Notes under the pieces: model-generated
Seen by the model: the letters and a program-made list of their open reading frames with translations, nothing else
Told to the model about the DNA's origin: nothing
Database searches by the model: none
Shown here: positions 44,640-56,792 of the stretch, one piece after another
How positions within the stretch are numbered: the first letter of the stretch is position 1
Layout of the letters: every line of letters starts with the position of its first letter
Assembly (NCBI RefSeq): GCF_047663525.1
Contig: NC_092587.1
Coordinates: 42,988,501 to 43,052,500, forward strand
DNA: 64,000 bases
Direction of reading: 5' to 3'
DNA from: Anas platyrhynchos
Taxonomy: Eukaryota > Chordata > Aves > Anseriformes > Anatidae
Position numbers and translations under genes: made by a program

Positions 44640-47600
44640 AGGTGAAGTTTCCCGTGCCCTGGGGCCATTTGGCAGCCAAGGCCTGGGGATCCCCAGAGGG
44701 ACACCCTGTGCTGTGCTTGCACGGCTGGCTGGACAACGCCAACACCTTCGACAGGCTCATCCCTCTGCTCCCCAAAGGTGGGTCTGGCTCACTGGGATGG
44801 CTCTTGCTGTGTTGCAGGGCCACATACCTGATGCTTTCTCCCTTGCAGATTGCCATTACGTGGCGATGGATTTTTCTGGCCATGGTTTGTCATCCCACCG
44901 ACCTGCAGGCTCCCCCTACCATTTTCTGGATTATGTGAGCGATGTGCGCCGGGTCGCAGCAGGTGGGTAGTTAAGGGACCCTAGAGGGATGTTAGTGCAG
45001 GGGGTGCTCTGTCATTCCTGCTCTTGGGAAGAAGTAGGCAGCATTTACTGCTGGGAGAGGGGTCAGTTCCCTTTGCTTCTCCCCATTCTGATGTTGGCTG
45101 GTGCTCTGATAATGCAAACTGAATAAAAACACATCTTTCAGTGAGGTATGTTTCAGATGGCGGCATTGATTACGTGCTATTTTCCCATGAGCCTCTCATA
45201 GTGCCCTAAAAATGGTCTGAAGAGCCCAATTCACTAAACTTGGAATAATCCTCCTTTCACCCAGGCAGCAGACCTGGCTCAGCATCCTCTCTGCTCCTGC
45301 TGAACGCCCTGCAGCAGGGTGCTTTGTCAGGGTCTCCGTGTATCAGGCACCTTTGGTTATTGCCACTCTGGTGTCTGGCAGAGTGGGAACGTGCTGTAGT
45401 TTGCCACACAGAGAGTGCTCAAGAGCTGTGTGACTTAACTACCAAGGAAATGAGGTGGTGGATGTGCTTTTTTCTTGAAAACCGGCCGACTTAGCCAGCT
45501 CATTTCTGGGTTGGGAAGCAAATTAAGCATTGCAGAAGCCCTCCTGGGAGAAGGGGCCTGTGGTGGTCGAGAAGCAGCAAAATGCTGCTGCTCCGGTTTC
45601 TAACGCAGCACTGTCTGTTTTTGTCTGTTGCCACTTAGCATTGCAGTGGAGACGGTTCACCCTGATGGGTCACAGTATGGGTAAGTGGCTCTTGTCCTTG
45701 TAAGCTGTGAGATTCACGGAAATATGAGTAGATAATTAATTTACAAGGCATGCTGCTAGGAGCTGGGTTGGAATATTTATTATACTGTGTCAAGTACCGG
45801 GTTCTTGCTTGAGTGATTTGAAAATCTGCACCCTTGTTTAAAATGCCTCTGTTTTCAAGACGCTGTGGTACAAACAGCGTGGCTCTCCCTGTGGGCATTT
45901 CCTGAACTCCCAGGAGGGAACAGGGATGGGTTGGTTTAACACAGCAGTAGTCACAGCAGTCCTTCCTGCTGTCCCTGGGCTTTGTGGCCTTGTGGCCTCC
46001 AGGCAGGGTCTTGGTGGGTCACAGGGCTTGCTGAGGGGAACCAGGACTCTGTGTCCTTGATGTGGGTTTGGTTCCCCAGGGCTGCTCTGTACCTGCTGGC
46101 AGTAGTGTTTTAACTGGTAACTCTTCCTTACCTTTGCTGCCTGAGAGGGAGATGGGGATGTGGCAGGCCAGCCATCCCCTTCTCTCCTTGTGTTCTCCCT
46201 GCCAGAAGAACTTTGCTCTGTAGCCTGGGCTTTGTGCCTCGGCACGAGGTGCATTTGTGCCTCTAAGGCAGCTCCTGTGTGGGGAAGGGGAGTTCCTGTT
46301 ACCGGGGGTGTCCTGCTTATAACTGAGCACCATTCTTTGCTTTGCAGGTGGGGCCGTGGCAGGAATGGTGAGTGAAACGTTCTTTCTTCATGGGGTTTGT
46401 GACTTTTGCAGCTGGAACAACAAATGGGAGGGGAATAAAGGGGCAGACTGTGTGAGACTTGGATCTCAGGGGAGGAGAGGCCATTCTCTGACTCCTCTCC
46501 AGTGTAACAGGATGAAGACAGCACTCAGTGTGCTGCTTTTTGCTTTGTCTCATAATGTTTCATCTTTCCTCAGTTCTCGTTCCTTTATCCTGAGATGGTG
46601 GACAAGCTGATCCTGCTGGAAAATCTCGGCTTTCTGCTAGCTCCAGAGGTTAGATTTCACGTGTTGTGCCCCTCCCTTTTATTAAATAAAAGATGTGTTT
46701 TTTTTTTTACATCATTGTCCAAGGAAAGCACTGATGTGACCAGTCCTTTTGGCAGGCACAGACGTGCTTGTTGTTGCATGAAGCGTGGTCCCTGCTTAGG
46801 GTGGCCCTTGAAGAACACTTGGTAGTGCTGAGCATCCCGTAGTCCCGTAGCATTGAAATTCACTTGTCTGTACTGTGCTTGTGTGCAAAAGGAACTGGAA
46901 CGTCTGGCCAAGCAGCTGCAAGGTTGTCTTTTTGCCAACAGCTTGTTGGGTGACCTGGATGCAAGACTGGCAGATTTCTTTTTCTGTTCCTGGCAGGACA
47001 TAAAGCTGCTTTCCCAAACTGCCAGCATGACTCCCAGGTGCTGGGGGGTGGGAGGCAGAAGGGGGGGACAGAGGCACAGGGTCAGAGAGACAAAAGGTAG
47101 CAGATTTCCCTTGTTCTTTTGGACACTTGTCCTCAGCTCACAAGTGAAGTGGGAGGGAGTAGGAGAGATTGCCAGGGTGAAAAGTTAACAACTTCAAGCA
47201 CTGCTGTATAGGTTTTCAGCTTCTACCTTGCCTGTTATGTATTGCTGTTCCCTTTCCCCCAGGAGTGGGCAGTTTTAATACGATGTCTGTAACTGGTAGG
47301 AGTTACGAGAGATGTTGAAGGGTGAAATACCCCTTTCTACCCTCTTGATTAGGGGTAAAATGACTCAGAAGAGGGAGGTTACTCCTGTGCTCTACGTGGC
47401 TTTGTTTTAGGACACTGAGGCGTGGCTGAAATCAAAACGGATGGTTATCGACAGGTTACTGAGCCTAGAGGCAAGGCAGCAAGCTCCCAAAGCACATAGC
47501 CCTGAAGCAGCATTGCAGAGGTGGGTTCTCATCTGTCTTTTCGTTTGCTGCCTGCCCTCATCGTGGACAGCTATGGGTGCATGAACAATAAGGTGAAACT

Positions 47601-50243
47601 GTCCCTGTTCTGCCCTTTCAAGTCCTCTGGAATCTCAGCAAGTCTTTTGGCTTCTGCAGCCAGCTTCCTGCTCTTCTCTGAGAGCTCGCTGTCACCTTGT
47701 CATGCCATTTTCGCTTCGCTTCCTCCCTTTTTCAGCAGCGCAATCTCTCTGCCATGTCTCCTCCAGGCTGTTAGAAGCAAACAGACATCTGACAGCTGAG
47801 GGTGGGGCGATCCTGCTGCAGCGAGGAGCAACTGAGACACCCGCTGGTAAGGGGCTGCTTGGAGACAGGGCTCATCACAGTACCAGCTCAGCACCGGGTG
47901 TAGGAAGGGAGCGGTGCCAACAGCCATCGTCTTCCATGGGGTACGGGGTGCCCTGGATACAAGTTTCCACAGCCTGAGGGGGATCAATTAGGTCTGGAGG
48001 CAGAGCTCTCCTTTCCCAGCAACCGAGGTTGGAATGGGTAAAGAAAAAGACATCTGGAAAGGAGATACCAGGATGAATCCTGCTCCTCTTATCTCAAAAA
48101 GTCGTGGGCAGACCCCGAGGTGAGGGGCAGAGGGGGCAGAGCAGCTCCCTCTCTTCTGACTCATGGAAACCCTGCCTTGTTTTCGTTGCAGGGCTGGTGT
48201 ATAACAGAGACATGAGAGTCCGTACGGTAAGCGGTGCAGTTCTGACTTGCCCCCTGCTGCTTCTAAGGCCTGAGCTCGCAGAACACAGAGGCAGGGGAGG
48301 CCCACTCGCTGAGCCCAGGCTCTGCCTCCACCCAGCCGTTTACTTACTGCTTCCCTAATTCCCACACCTCTTTTAAATGCTGCTCTTAAAAGAGCCTACA
48401 CTTGATCATTAACTGACTCAGCTTACAGAGTCACTGGAAAATGTTACCGAATTTTTTAGCAGTTTCTGAGCCCCGGGGCCTCCTGGCCACATTTTCCTGC
48501 TGTTAAAACTCTTAAGGCAGCAGATGGATGGATGCTTTAGGTTAGCTTCTTTGTGGGGTCACCCTTATAAGAAGGGGGGAGGGAGTGGAACCAAGTCCCT
48601 TACATTTGATACTTTGATAGCTTTGTGCCACTACCAGGCAAGTAGGGCCGCCTCTACCTGTGCTCCTGCCAGGCTGTGAAAGCCGGAGCATTGTACTATC
48701 TCCTTTTTAGTAAAAGGATTTTTAAAGCTTTTGCTCTGCTGTGAGATCATTCCCATATGTGCTGCAACCCAGCAGGCAGCGTTGTTGGCAGCCCTGAAAC
48801 GCAGCTGGACAGAAGGAGCAGTTGCAGAGCCAGCCACTCTTGTGTGCAGCCTGGCAGCTTACCCGGTCTCTGCGCAGCAGCCGTGGGGCCTCAGCCTCTC
48901 CTGCCTTCAGAGCTGCTGCTGCCACGGGGTTTGGGGACGTGCTGCGTCCTCGGCTGCTGCCCCTGACCTTTGTTGCTCTCCCTGTCTTTGCACCTGCAGC
49001 AGAGTCGCGAGTCCCTCACCGTGGAGCAGTGCGTGAAGCTCTTGCAGAAGATCCAGGACCGTGTTCTCATCATTTTGTGAGTGAGGCACAAGCACAGCCA
49101 GCCCGGGAACCTCAGACAGCTCCTTGTCCCGTTACCTGCAGCACAATCTTAGTTCTCTAGGAGGTCTAACGCTGGCTTCTCCACGAGGACTGCCCTGGTA
49201 GCTCCTTCCCCCAGCAGGGCACAACCTGTGGTTAGCGTTTAAAGCAACAGCATGGAGGGGGGAAAGGGACAGAGAGATGCAAAAGCTGGCTGGGAGGAAA
49301 AAAGAGCAGAAACAGGGTGGGGCAGGGCACGATGGACAAGTTAAGGAGCCAGCCCTGGGAGGATGTTTAACCAGTCTCCACTCCGATACCAGGCAGTGGC
49401 CTAAGGGCTTAAATGAACAGTTTGGCAGGCAGTAGCTGCTCAGCCAAGCTGTGCCTTGCTCCTTTGACTGCCATGTACAAACAGGTAACCATGCTGTTTT
49501 CAAGCAGCCTATAAAGAGCAGTGGGGCTGTCACCCCAGGCTGTGTTGGGATGCTGCTTCTGCCCCGGACAGCCACAAAGAGAGGCACACCGTGTGCTGTG
49601 CTGAGCCTCGCTCTTATTTTTCAGAGCACGAGATGGACTCTTGGTACCACACAAGCTGGAGAGCAAAAACCACTTTGTGATAGCCCTGCGGGAGGCATTC
49701 GAGCGTACCCTCAAAGAGGTGAGAGCAGCCTTCAGCCTCGCATCTCTGCGGGGTACCAAACCGGGAGCAGCTAGGAAGTAGCTTACCCTGGTGGACACCT
49801 GCACTGGGGGATTTGTCCTAAACAGCCCAGCCCTCACAAAGGGGGAAAGCCAAATTTTCTCCTGCTGCTAAAGTCCTGGTCAGCACTGCCCTCTGGAGCC
49901 AACTCATCCCATTTCTTCCTGTCCCTGTCCTGCCCCCAGTCTCTGGATTGTAATCTCTTTATGAGATGCTTTGTCTGTGGCTGGCATGCAGCAACATAAA
50001 ATCCAACCCGTCTTTGAGACACCGTTTCCTTTAGCTTCCTCCCCTGGTGGGTGCCACAAAGCAAGCGTAGCTTGCCTGAGGGAACACTTTCCTCCTCTTT
50101 TATCTGCTTGTGTCTTCTCCCTGCAGCACATCCAGCTAGTAGAGGTGCCCGGGAGTCATTTTGTGCACATGAACGAGCCTGAGGTGGTGTCCGGGATCAT
50201 CAGCAACTTCCTGACAGCGCACAGCACCAGAGCAAGGCTCTAG
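44640..50243 (+). CDS. SERHL2: SERHL2, serine hydrolase-like alpha/beta hydrolase (first exon not resolved)
   Basis: Alpha/beta-hydrolase of the SERHL family, linked in mammals to peroxisomes and vesicles; its substrate is not settled. Eleven exons join in frame: 44640-44777, 44849-44962, 45639-45680, 46348-46367, 46574-46648, 47411-47520, 47767-47846, 48192-48226, 49000-49076, 49625-49718, 50127-50243, all GT-AG. They give 300 residues against about 314 in human SERHL2, so only the extreme N-terminus is missing. Key motifs: [16 protein letters not shown] (oxyanion region), GHSMGG (nucleophile serine, split between exons 3 and 4), [11 protein letters not shown], and [12 protein letters not shown] (catalytic histidine). 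The catalytic acid probably lies in the DRVLIILARDG region. Exon 4 is only 20 bases. The start is uncertain: either an upstream exon in the 43.4-43.9 kb CpG island splices in at phase 1, or the in-frame ATG at 44,624 (MFSEVK) is used. The gene is convergent with RRP7A. Confidence 0.95.
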
Positions 50244-50872
50244 GCAGGTTTCACTGCAGCAGCAGCTCAGAACAGGGAGCTAAAAGCAGACTCTGGAGGA
50301 ATTGTCACCATTCCTACCTCACATCCAGCAGTGGCTTCATGATGCATTCCTAAGCTGAACTTTTTGAATGGGTGGAAGCAGAGCTGCTCATTTGTCCAAG
50401 GGAAAAGGAATTTTCCCTCCACTTCCAGCTCTGGCAGTGCAGGGTCAGATACCCAGTGGCCTTCCCCTTGCTTACTCCTAACTTTTGCACCCTAAAACAG
50501 AGCAGGAACACAGGCACAGGTGTCCTGTGCGGGAGCAGCAGCACCAGCAGCTGCAGCACTGTGAGAGGGGTGGCACGTTCTTGACTCCCCTCTGAGAATG
50601 GTGTGATCAGGCCCTTCCCAGGGTGAGACCTTCTGAAAAACACAGAAGTGTTCAGCTTCTCTGCTTATTGTCATGAGTACCTGAGCTCAGAGCGCCTCAA
50701 GCTCTCTGTTCTACTGCTGCTTTCTAAAAAATTGGCTTAAATGAGAGCTCACCTGAGCACACAAGGGCATTCCAATGAGCTCCTAGGGAATGAGACATTA
50801 ATCCTCTAGCTGAAACAGCTGGGAGAACTACTGGTAATTGAAAAGTTGGCAGAGATGATTTCTGTCCTTCTA

Positions 50873-50878
50873 AATAAA
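50873..50878 (+). terminator. SERHL2 poly(A) signal
   Basis: AATAAA 630 bases after the SERHL2 stop, followed by a T/G-rich stretch (ACTGTCTTTGTACGG). The 3' UTR is unspliced in the genome. Confidence 0.7.
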
Positions 50879-50899
50879 GATTGATCTACTGTTAACACT

Positions 50900-51600
50900 G
50901 TCTTTGTACGGGAGAGTGGACTTCCTTTCTTTCAGGATGCTCACCCGAGCAGCTAAAGTGCCAATCCTAAGAAGCAGTGATTTTAACATGCTGTATCGAA
51001 AGCAGAATGCATGTAAAGCATCCATCTGCCTTGTAAATTGATGCAAAAAGCCAAATGAAGCAAGCAGACCTGGCAATCTCCCCACGCAATGGAAACTGCA
51101 TTTACAGTGAGTTTTCTAGGGGAGGGTGAACCTATCTCAGCCCAGCTCTGTGGAATTTATCAGCACTTCCTCCTTACGCTCATGGGCAGTCCCTTACTAG
51201 GGCTGCGGGCAGTAAAATAAACGTGTAGAAGCCTGGGGTGGCTCCTGTCACACCACAGCAGCAGCAGTCACAGACTGCTGGAGTGAAATGCAAGTTATGT
51301 GGGCAGCAGCAGAAGCGTGGCTGGATGTGCCTGCTGCCACCCTTACCTGCCTCCTGTTGAGGCAGACAGGAGGCCTGGGAATTTACCCATCATTTTTGCC
51401 TTTTTTGTTTGGTTGCTTTTAATTCCCAAGGTCACTCCTTCCCCTTCTTCCTCACCCCCCAGATAAATGCATAAAGGAGCACTGAGAAATAAGAGCAATC
51501 AGCCATGGCTTTTATCACCACCCCAGTCCAGCACCTAAGAGGTTGCTTCCCACAGCAGAGCAAGGGAGAGAGAGGCGGTCCTGCGTGTTGGGGACAGAGC
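50900..51600. other. Gap between convergent SERHL2 and RRP7A
   Basis: About 0.7 kb between the two poly(A) sites. No gene or repeat recognised. Confidence 0.5.
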
Positions 51601-51605
51601 AGCAG

Positions 51606-51611
51606 TTTATT
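51606..51611 (-). terminator. RRP7A poly(A) signal
   Basis: AATAAA on the minus strand, 366 bases after the RRP7A stop codon. Confidence 0.6.
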
Positions 51612-51976
51612 TACAGTGCTTCAGCCATTCCCTGCCCCTGCAGGGGCTGTGCTGGGCCAATTCTGTCTCTCACCGAGCTCCAGGAAGGCTTTGGGTAGCA
51701 GGGAGATACAGGCTGTCCCAGGACATGCCTCTGTCCCCTTGCCCCACGCACCCTGGAAAGTGCAGGCGTGGCCAGGAGAGCAGGAGGATGCTGCTGCGAG
51801 CCAAGCCAGCTCCCCTTGGATCCCAGCTGTGGTTGCTGGGATCTCCCACTTCAGGTCCAGGGGCAGGGACAGCATGAAGCTGCCTCAATTCCTTGAAACT
51901 CGCTGGCACGTGGAGTCTGTCAGCAACTTTCCTGCCCTCTTCAGCGCAGGCATCTGAGGAAGCAGCTCGGCGTGGC

Positions 51977-54757
51977 TCAGTACGGCCTAAACTTGCGCTG
52001 GGCTCGCATCAGCGCGATTCTTTGCTTGTCCTCTTCGAATTTCTTCCTCAACTGGGCAATATCTGAAATGGGCAGAACAAAAAAAAAAAAGGGATGTCGT
52101 ACAGGAGCAGCAGACCTCCCTCTCCCTGGGGAGCTCCACCTCAGCAGACCGTGACGGGTTCAGTCCTGCCACTTTAAGCACATGCTTCCCAGAGCAGGTC
52201 CCTTTGCACCAGGGCTAAATACAGAGCTGAAGCTCTGGCTGTTCTCCTGCAGTGCTGCAGCTCCCTCTTGGGGACAGAAGATGCTAGTTTTCCCTCTCAG
52301 TAGCTGCCTCTATGCAGACTGACAAAATCTGTTAGAAAGCTGTGATCTGTATGCTCTCCCACAGATTGTTAGGCCGCGTGGTGGCAAGGGCCCATGGGAA
52401 CTGGTGAGGCCATTCACACCACCACCAAGGCAGCTGTTCACCTGCAACTGGCTGCTGAAGGAAAAAGGGATAGTGTGGTCCACTCTTTGGACCACAGCAA
52501 GAGGAAAGAGACAGGCAGGAGGGGACTCAGACACTCACGCTCTCTCTTGGTCTCGCGATGCTGCCAGGCGTAGAAGTTGAGCAGCTCTTTGCGGGCCCTT
52601 TTCCGCCTCTCCCTCTCCAGCACCCGCAGGTTGGCGGCCTCTGTCCGGGGCAGGCCAGGCTTCCGGCCCCTCCGTGTTACCTTCACCCAGCCCTCCTCAT
52701 CTGGCACGCCCTCCTCCTGGGCCGCTTTGGCTTCTTCCTAGAAAGGCAGGAAGGCAAGGCGCCTTAGTGCAGCTGGGCTGCCAGCCAGTCTGAAGCATGG
52801 CTCCCCCAGGGTCCCTCTTACACATGTGAAAAGTTACAGCAAGATTTGAAGGAAGGCACGGAACCAAGGACTGAGGTGCTCAAGTCTCAGTCACAACAGT
52901 ACGTGCCAGGACACACTTTATTTGTGGATACCAGGGGCGATGAAACAAACCAAACCAGAACCTGGCTGTTCACCACCAGCCCTGCCAGCCACTGTGTTTC
53001 CCCTCTGCCATTTGCAGCAGGGCCTGGGCACTGGGAGATCCTCTCTCTCTTCCTTTCCCCCTCCAAACAAACTGCTCAGGCTGGGTTTCCTCCCCAGCTT
53101 GGCCTCACCTGTGCTACCTTCTTGTCATAGTCTTGCATGAAGGTGTCCACCTCAGCCTTCAGTTCTTCCTGATCCACTACTGAGTCTGCGTATCTGGCGA
53201 TCCACTCTGAGACACAGACAGTAGAAGTCAGCCACAGCCTCTGTTAGAAGCAAGCCCCAGCGTGGTGCATTTAAGCAGCTCTAGAGAGAACTGCTGTAGG
53301 AAATGACACGCTCCAGTCCCATTTCTGTTCAGCATCCCCACTGCCTTAGCTCATGAACATTCAACTTGAGACCCAGGCCACAGGCAGTAAGCAATGGGAA
53401 GCTAAATGATGGGAAGAGCTTGCATCTTCCCCGAGCAGGAGCGAGCTACCTGAAGCCCAAGAGGTGCAACATTCAGGGCTGCCTTCCTACCAAGGGGTCA
53501 TCTTGCAGCCTCTGGTGCCTGTTTATGAGTCTGGCTTCCGTTCTGAGGGTAAAAAACAGCCAGTTTCTCTGCAGCTACGTGAAATTGAGGAGATGTGGGG
53601 AAAAACTCTCCTACCATTGGACCAAGTGGACCCCATCCTCCTGTAGGGTCACTTAGTGAGGCTCTACAATGCCCAATACAAGAAGATAGCAATAAGATAG
53701 AGGAAAAAAAGCAGAATAATGAAATATTGGACATCTCACCAGCTCAGGCTCATCACGAAGAGGCAAGAATGAAATTGAAACATGCTAGGAAGTATTCAGC
53801 AAGGAAGAGGTTTCCCCTGCTCTGGCTGACAGGAGGACAGCTGCTGCTTACTTACTACTAACGCCGGTTTTCACAGGGTGACTGTCCGTTGATACCAGCA
53901 GGGGACCTTCCTGTGCCAGGGCCTTGACCGCCTGGACGCTGGCTGGTTTCTTGAACACCACGTACGCTACTCGAAATCCCTACAAGAAGAAGAGCCACCC
54001 AGGCCAGTCAGATACACTGATATATGTACTAAGGTGATGCAGGAAGGAGCTGAAGCATAGAATAGCAATCAAAGCACAAGTTACAGAAGGATGGATAAAA
54101 AAAAAAAAAGGAAGAGAAAGATAAGGCAATGTTGAACCACGTTGCCAAGTCTACTCATGTAGTTTTTCCACAACTCATGCTAAAGAGCACTGCTCAGGAG
54201 TTGAGCCTTCTTCCCCTTGTGACCACTACAAAACTCCAGTCACCTCCCCCCGAGCGTTACCGTCGCGGTCCTGCGGCCGAAGAACCTGGACCTCTGCTTC
54301 TCCGCCTTCTCCCCCGGCCCCGGCTTGTCCCTGACGTCCACGCTCTGCACCGGCCCGCAGCTGCCGAACAACCTGGACAGAGCCCCCTTGGTGCGGAGAC
54401 CGGGAGCCGAGCGTCAGAGCGGGGCTGGAGCGCCCCGGCCCCGCCAGGAGCCCGCCCCCGTCCCCTCGGGCACTCACCGGGCCGCAGTAGGGGGGCACGT
54501 TGAGGACGAAGAGGGTGCGGGCGGGCGGGTGCGCGTCGCCGGGCCCCTCCCGCACGCGGTGCTCCTTCACCAGCAGGCAGTGCGGCGAGCGCTGCCGCTC
54601 CCCGAACTTCACCGCCAGGGCTGCGGGAGACACGGCGGTCACACAGCGCTCGGAGACGCTCCCAGCCCCCGCTCCCCCCTCCCCCGCCGCCCCCCGGCCC
54701 CTCACCCGTGTATCCCGGCGGCGCCGCTCCCGCCCCACGCGGCCCGGCGGCCGCCAT
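51977..54757 (-). CDS. RRP7A: RRP7A, ribosomal RNA processing protein 7 homologue
   Basis: Nucleolar factor of the small-subunit processome (UTP-C/RRP7 module), needed for 18S rRNA maturation. It is complete: seven exons on the minus strand, 54706-54757, 54478-54620, 54261-54386, 53856-53979, 53109-53206, 52539-52737 and 51977-52062, joining in frame to 275 residues (human 280). Exon 2 holds RTLFVLNVPPYCGP, continued in exon 3 by GALSRLFGSCGPVQSVDV. Together these are the RNP-like strand and helix of the degenerate RRM. Exon 4 gives GFRVAYVVFKKP and GPLLVSTDSHPVKTG; exon 5 KWIARYADSV; exon 6 VPDEEGWVKVTRRGRKPG and RKELLNFYAWQHRETK. The last exon gives the RRP7 signature QLRKKFEEDKQRIALMRAQR, ending KFRPY. 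The N-terminal exon is shorter and G/A/P-rich compared with human. The gene starts in a CpG island with the ATG inside a TISU-like element, and its tail faces that of SERHL2. Confidence 0.97.
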
Positions 54758-54850
54758 CTTAGCGCGGCGGGAAGCGGCGGCGGGGCCCGCCGGGAGCTGT
54801 AGTTCGCCCCGCGCCGCGCCTAATGGCGGCGGGGGCCGGCCCTCAGGAGG
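54240..54850 (-). promoter_or_regulatory. CpG island promoter of RRP7A with TISU-like start
   Basis: CpG-dense block over RRP7A exons 1-3. At 54,750-54,761 the minus strand reads TAAGATGGCGGC around the start codon, eleven of twelve positions of the TISU consensus SAASATGGCGGC, which also binds YY1. In the known class this predicts a start site only about 5-30 bases upstream and a very short leader. Confidence 0.6.
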
Positions 54851-54859
54851 GGCCCGCCT

Positions 54860-56780
54860 CCAGGCTGGGCTGAGGGAACGGCCAAGCCCCTCCAAAAAAA
54901 GCCTCTACCCTGCCCTAAATCTCAAAACCTCATTTTTTCAGTTTTATTTTTTATCCCAGGTGGTGGTGGGGCGCATTACGCAGTCATGGGAAATAAATGA
55001 GGGAAAAGGGGAGTAAAAGGAGGCTGAAGACAGGGCAAACAAAGTAGCTGTTGGGTTATGGCGCCCAACAATCTAGCTTTAGAGGTGTATTTCTGCATTT
55101 AGTTCCTCTGGAAATCCTTATGGAAATGCAATGCTACAAAGAATACCTAGGTGGAGTCTCTAAGGAACCCTATGCTTACTGTTAAGGAAACTTATTGCAC
55201 ACAATCGGTTAGTTTAACAGACCTGAACAGTGAGAAGAGTATAAAACAGCAGCTGTGCTTAATGCTAGAGAGGCAAATAAAAGAATAAAGGAATGTTAAG
55301 GATATGTAAAAACACTCAGAAGACAACAGTAAGTACAACTGTTCTTAAAGACTCTTGTAAATCAGGAGAAGGTGAAATACAACCGTTACAGAGGAAGTTA
55401 TATTTATGAGTGGATGGAAGAGAAGACAACTCCAAAAATAAAGATCTTGAAACAGGACGTGTACAAGGTGAAAAAGCAGTTTGTGAAAGGAAGAAATTAT
55501 ATATCAAAGTTGAAGAACATTTATCAGATGATATGGTACATGCAAAAGCTATAAAAGTATACCAGGCAAACTTGCAAACTGTGGCATCACTTCAGAAGAC
55601 AGCATATTTTTGAAAAAGCAAAGGAAGTTTGAGAGACGCTATTATGTATTACCTACCACCTGTCCTGGACAGCCACATTGAGTTAGTGCAAACCATTCAT
55701 ATTTCATGTGAGCTTACAATCTCTTAGTAGCCCCCCCAAAAAATATAACCAAATGTGCACAGATGTTTGGTCAGAAGATGGTCAGTGAGAACTCAGTGGA
55801 ATGTAACAAGATTAGCATGACAATTCCAGAACAGTAAGAAATTTATCAGCTGCAAGGTGAGCTGCTTAAAAAAAGTCTAGAATAACTGCAGGTTACTCTT
55901 CTTTCAAGCACCCACTGAAACAAGCAACACTGCAAAGAACTAGAAAGCTAAGATGACTTCAGAGAGCTGACTGATGACAGGAGCAGGCAGAGCAGTGCAC
56001 AACCAAGACACTGCTGTAAGACAAGTCATAGAGTGGCATTTAGACAATCATCGACCTGAACAATTTTAAAAAAAAAGGATTTACTGCACAGATCACAGAG
56101 ATAGAGAACAAAGCAGTAGTTCTTCCAAGGAAGTATGTTAATGTCATCATAATTCATCACAGATAACCTGAACAATGCATGATTTAACAGCAAGTTACAA
56201 AATGCACCTTGGTATTTGGCTTTTGGAATGGATATAAATCAATTAAAAAACCTGCTTCAGTCTCCCCGTTCTTTCAGAAGACAAGATATGCAATCATGAT
56301 ACATGTCTTCACATTTTCAGCCTTATCATTTTATTATCTAGCTGGTTATGAAAGCACCCTACTTTATCTGGAACAGGTACTCTAACTTTACAGCTGTACT
56401 TTAATTATTTTTAAATCACTAGGCTGTCAATAATAAATTGCCATTTCTTTCCTTTTATGTGACAAATAAATTGGAACTATGTGGGGTTGGTCACAAATTG
56501 TTCCCATTTTGACAGCAACAATCAACTATTAATTTTGATGAGATAATCTAGATGAAAATACTTATGAGTATCAATTGATTATCCACATACCCTTCCTCTT
56601 GGTCTTCCATCGCACTATCAGCTACCTATGGCATTTATCACTGAACCAGCAGCATGATTAGAGATTTGAAGTTTCTGTTTTTTTAAAAGCACACTTGATT
56701 CAATATTGAACAACTCTACCTACTGATCTTTCAGTTGCTTCACAGCATCTAAAAAGGCTTAGAATCCACTCTCCGTATAA
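54860..56780. other. Between RRP7A promoter and POLDIP3 3' end
   Basis: AT-rich, about 1.9 kb. No gene recognised. A plus-strand frame near 55,370-55,613 is A-rich and shows no domain. Confidence 0.4.
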
Positions 56781-56786
56781 CAAACG

Positions 56787-56792
56787 TTTATT
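56787..56792 (-). terminator. Candidate POLDIP3 poly(A) signal
   Basis: AATAAA on the minus strand about 1.8 kb after the POLDIP3 stop; a second hexamer lies at 56,853-56,858. An unspliced 3' UTR of this size would be normal for the gene. Confidence 0.4.

Noticed and set aside
55045-55060. TGGCGCCCAACA resembling a lysine tRNA primer-binding site
   Set aside because: Only about 12 bases match and no terminal repeat or retroviral gene sequence is recognisable around it.
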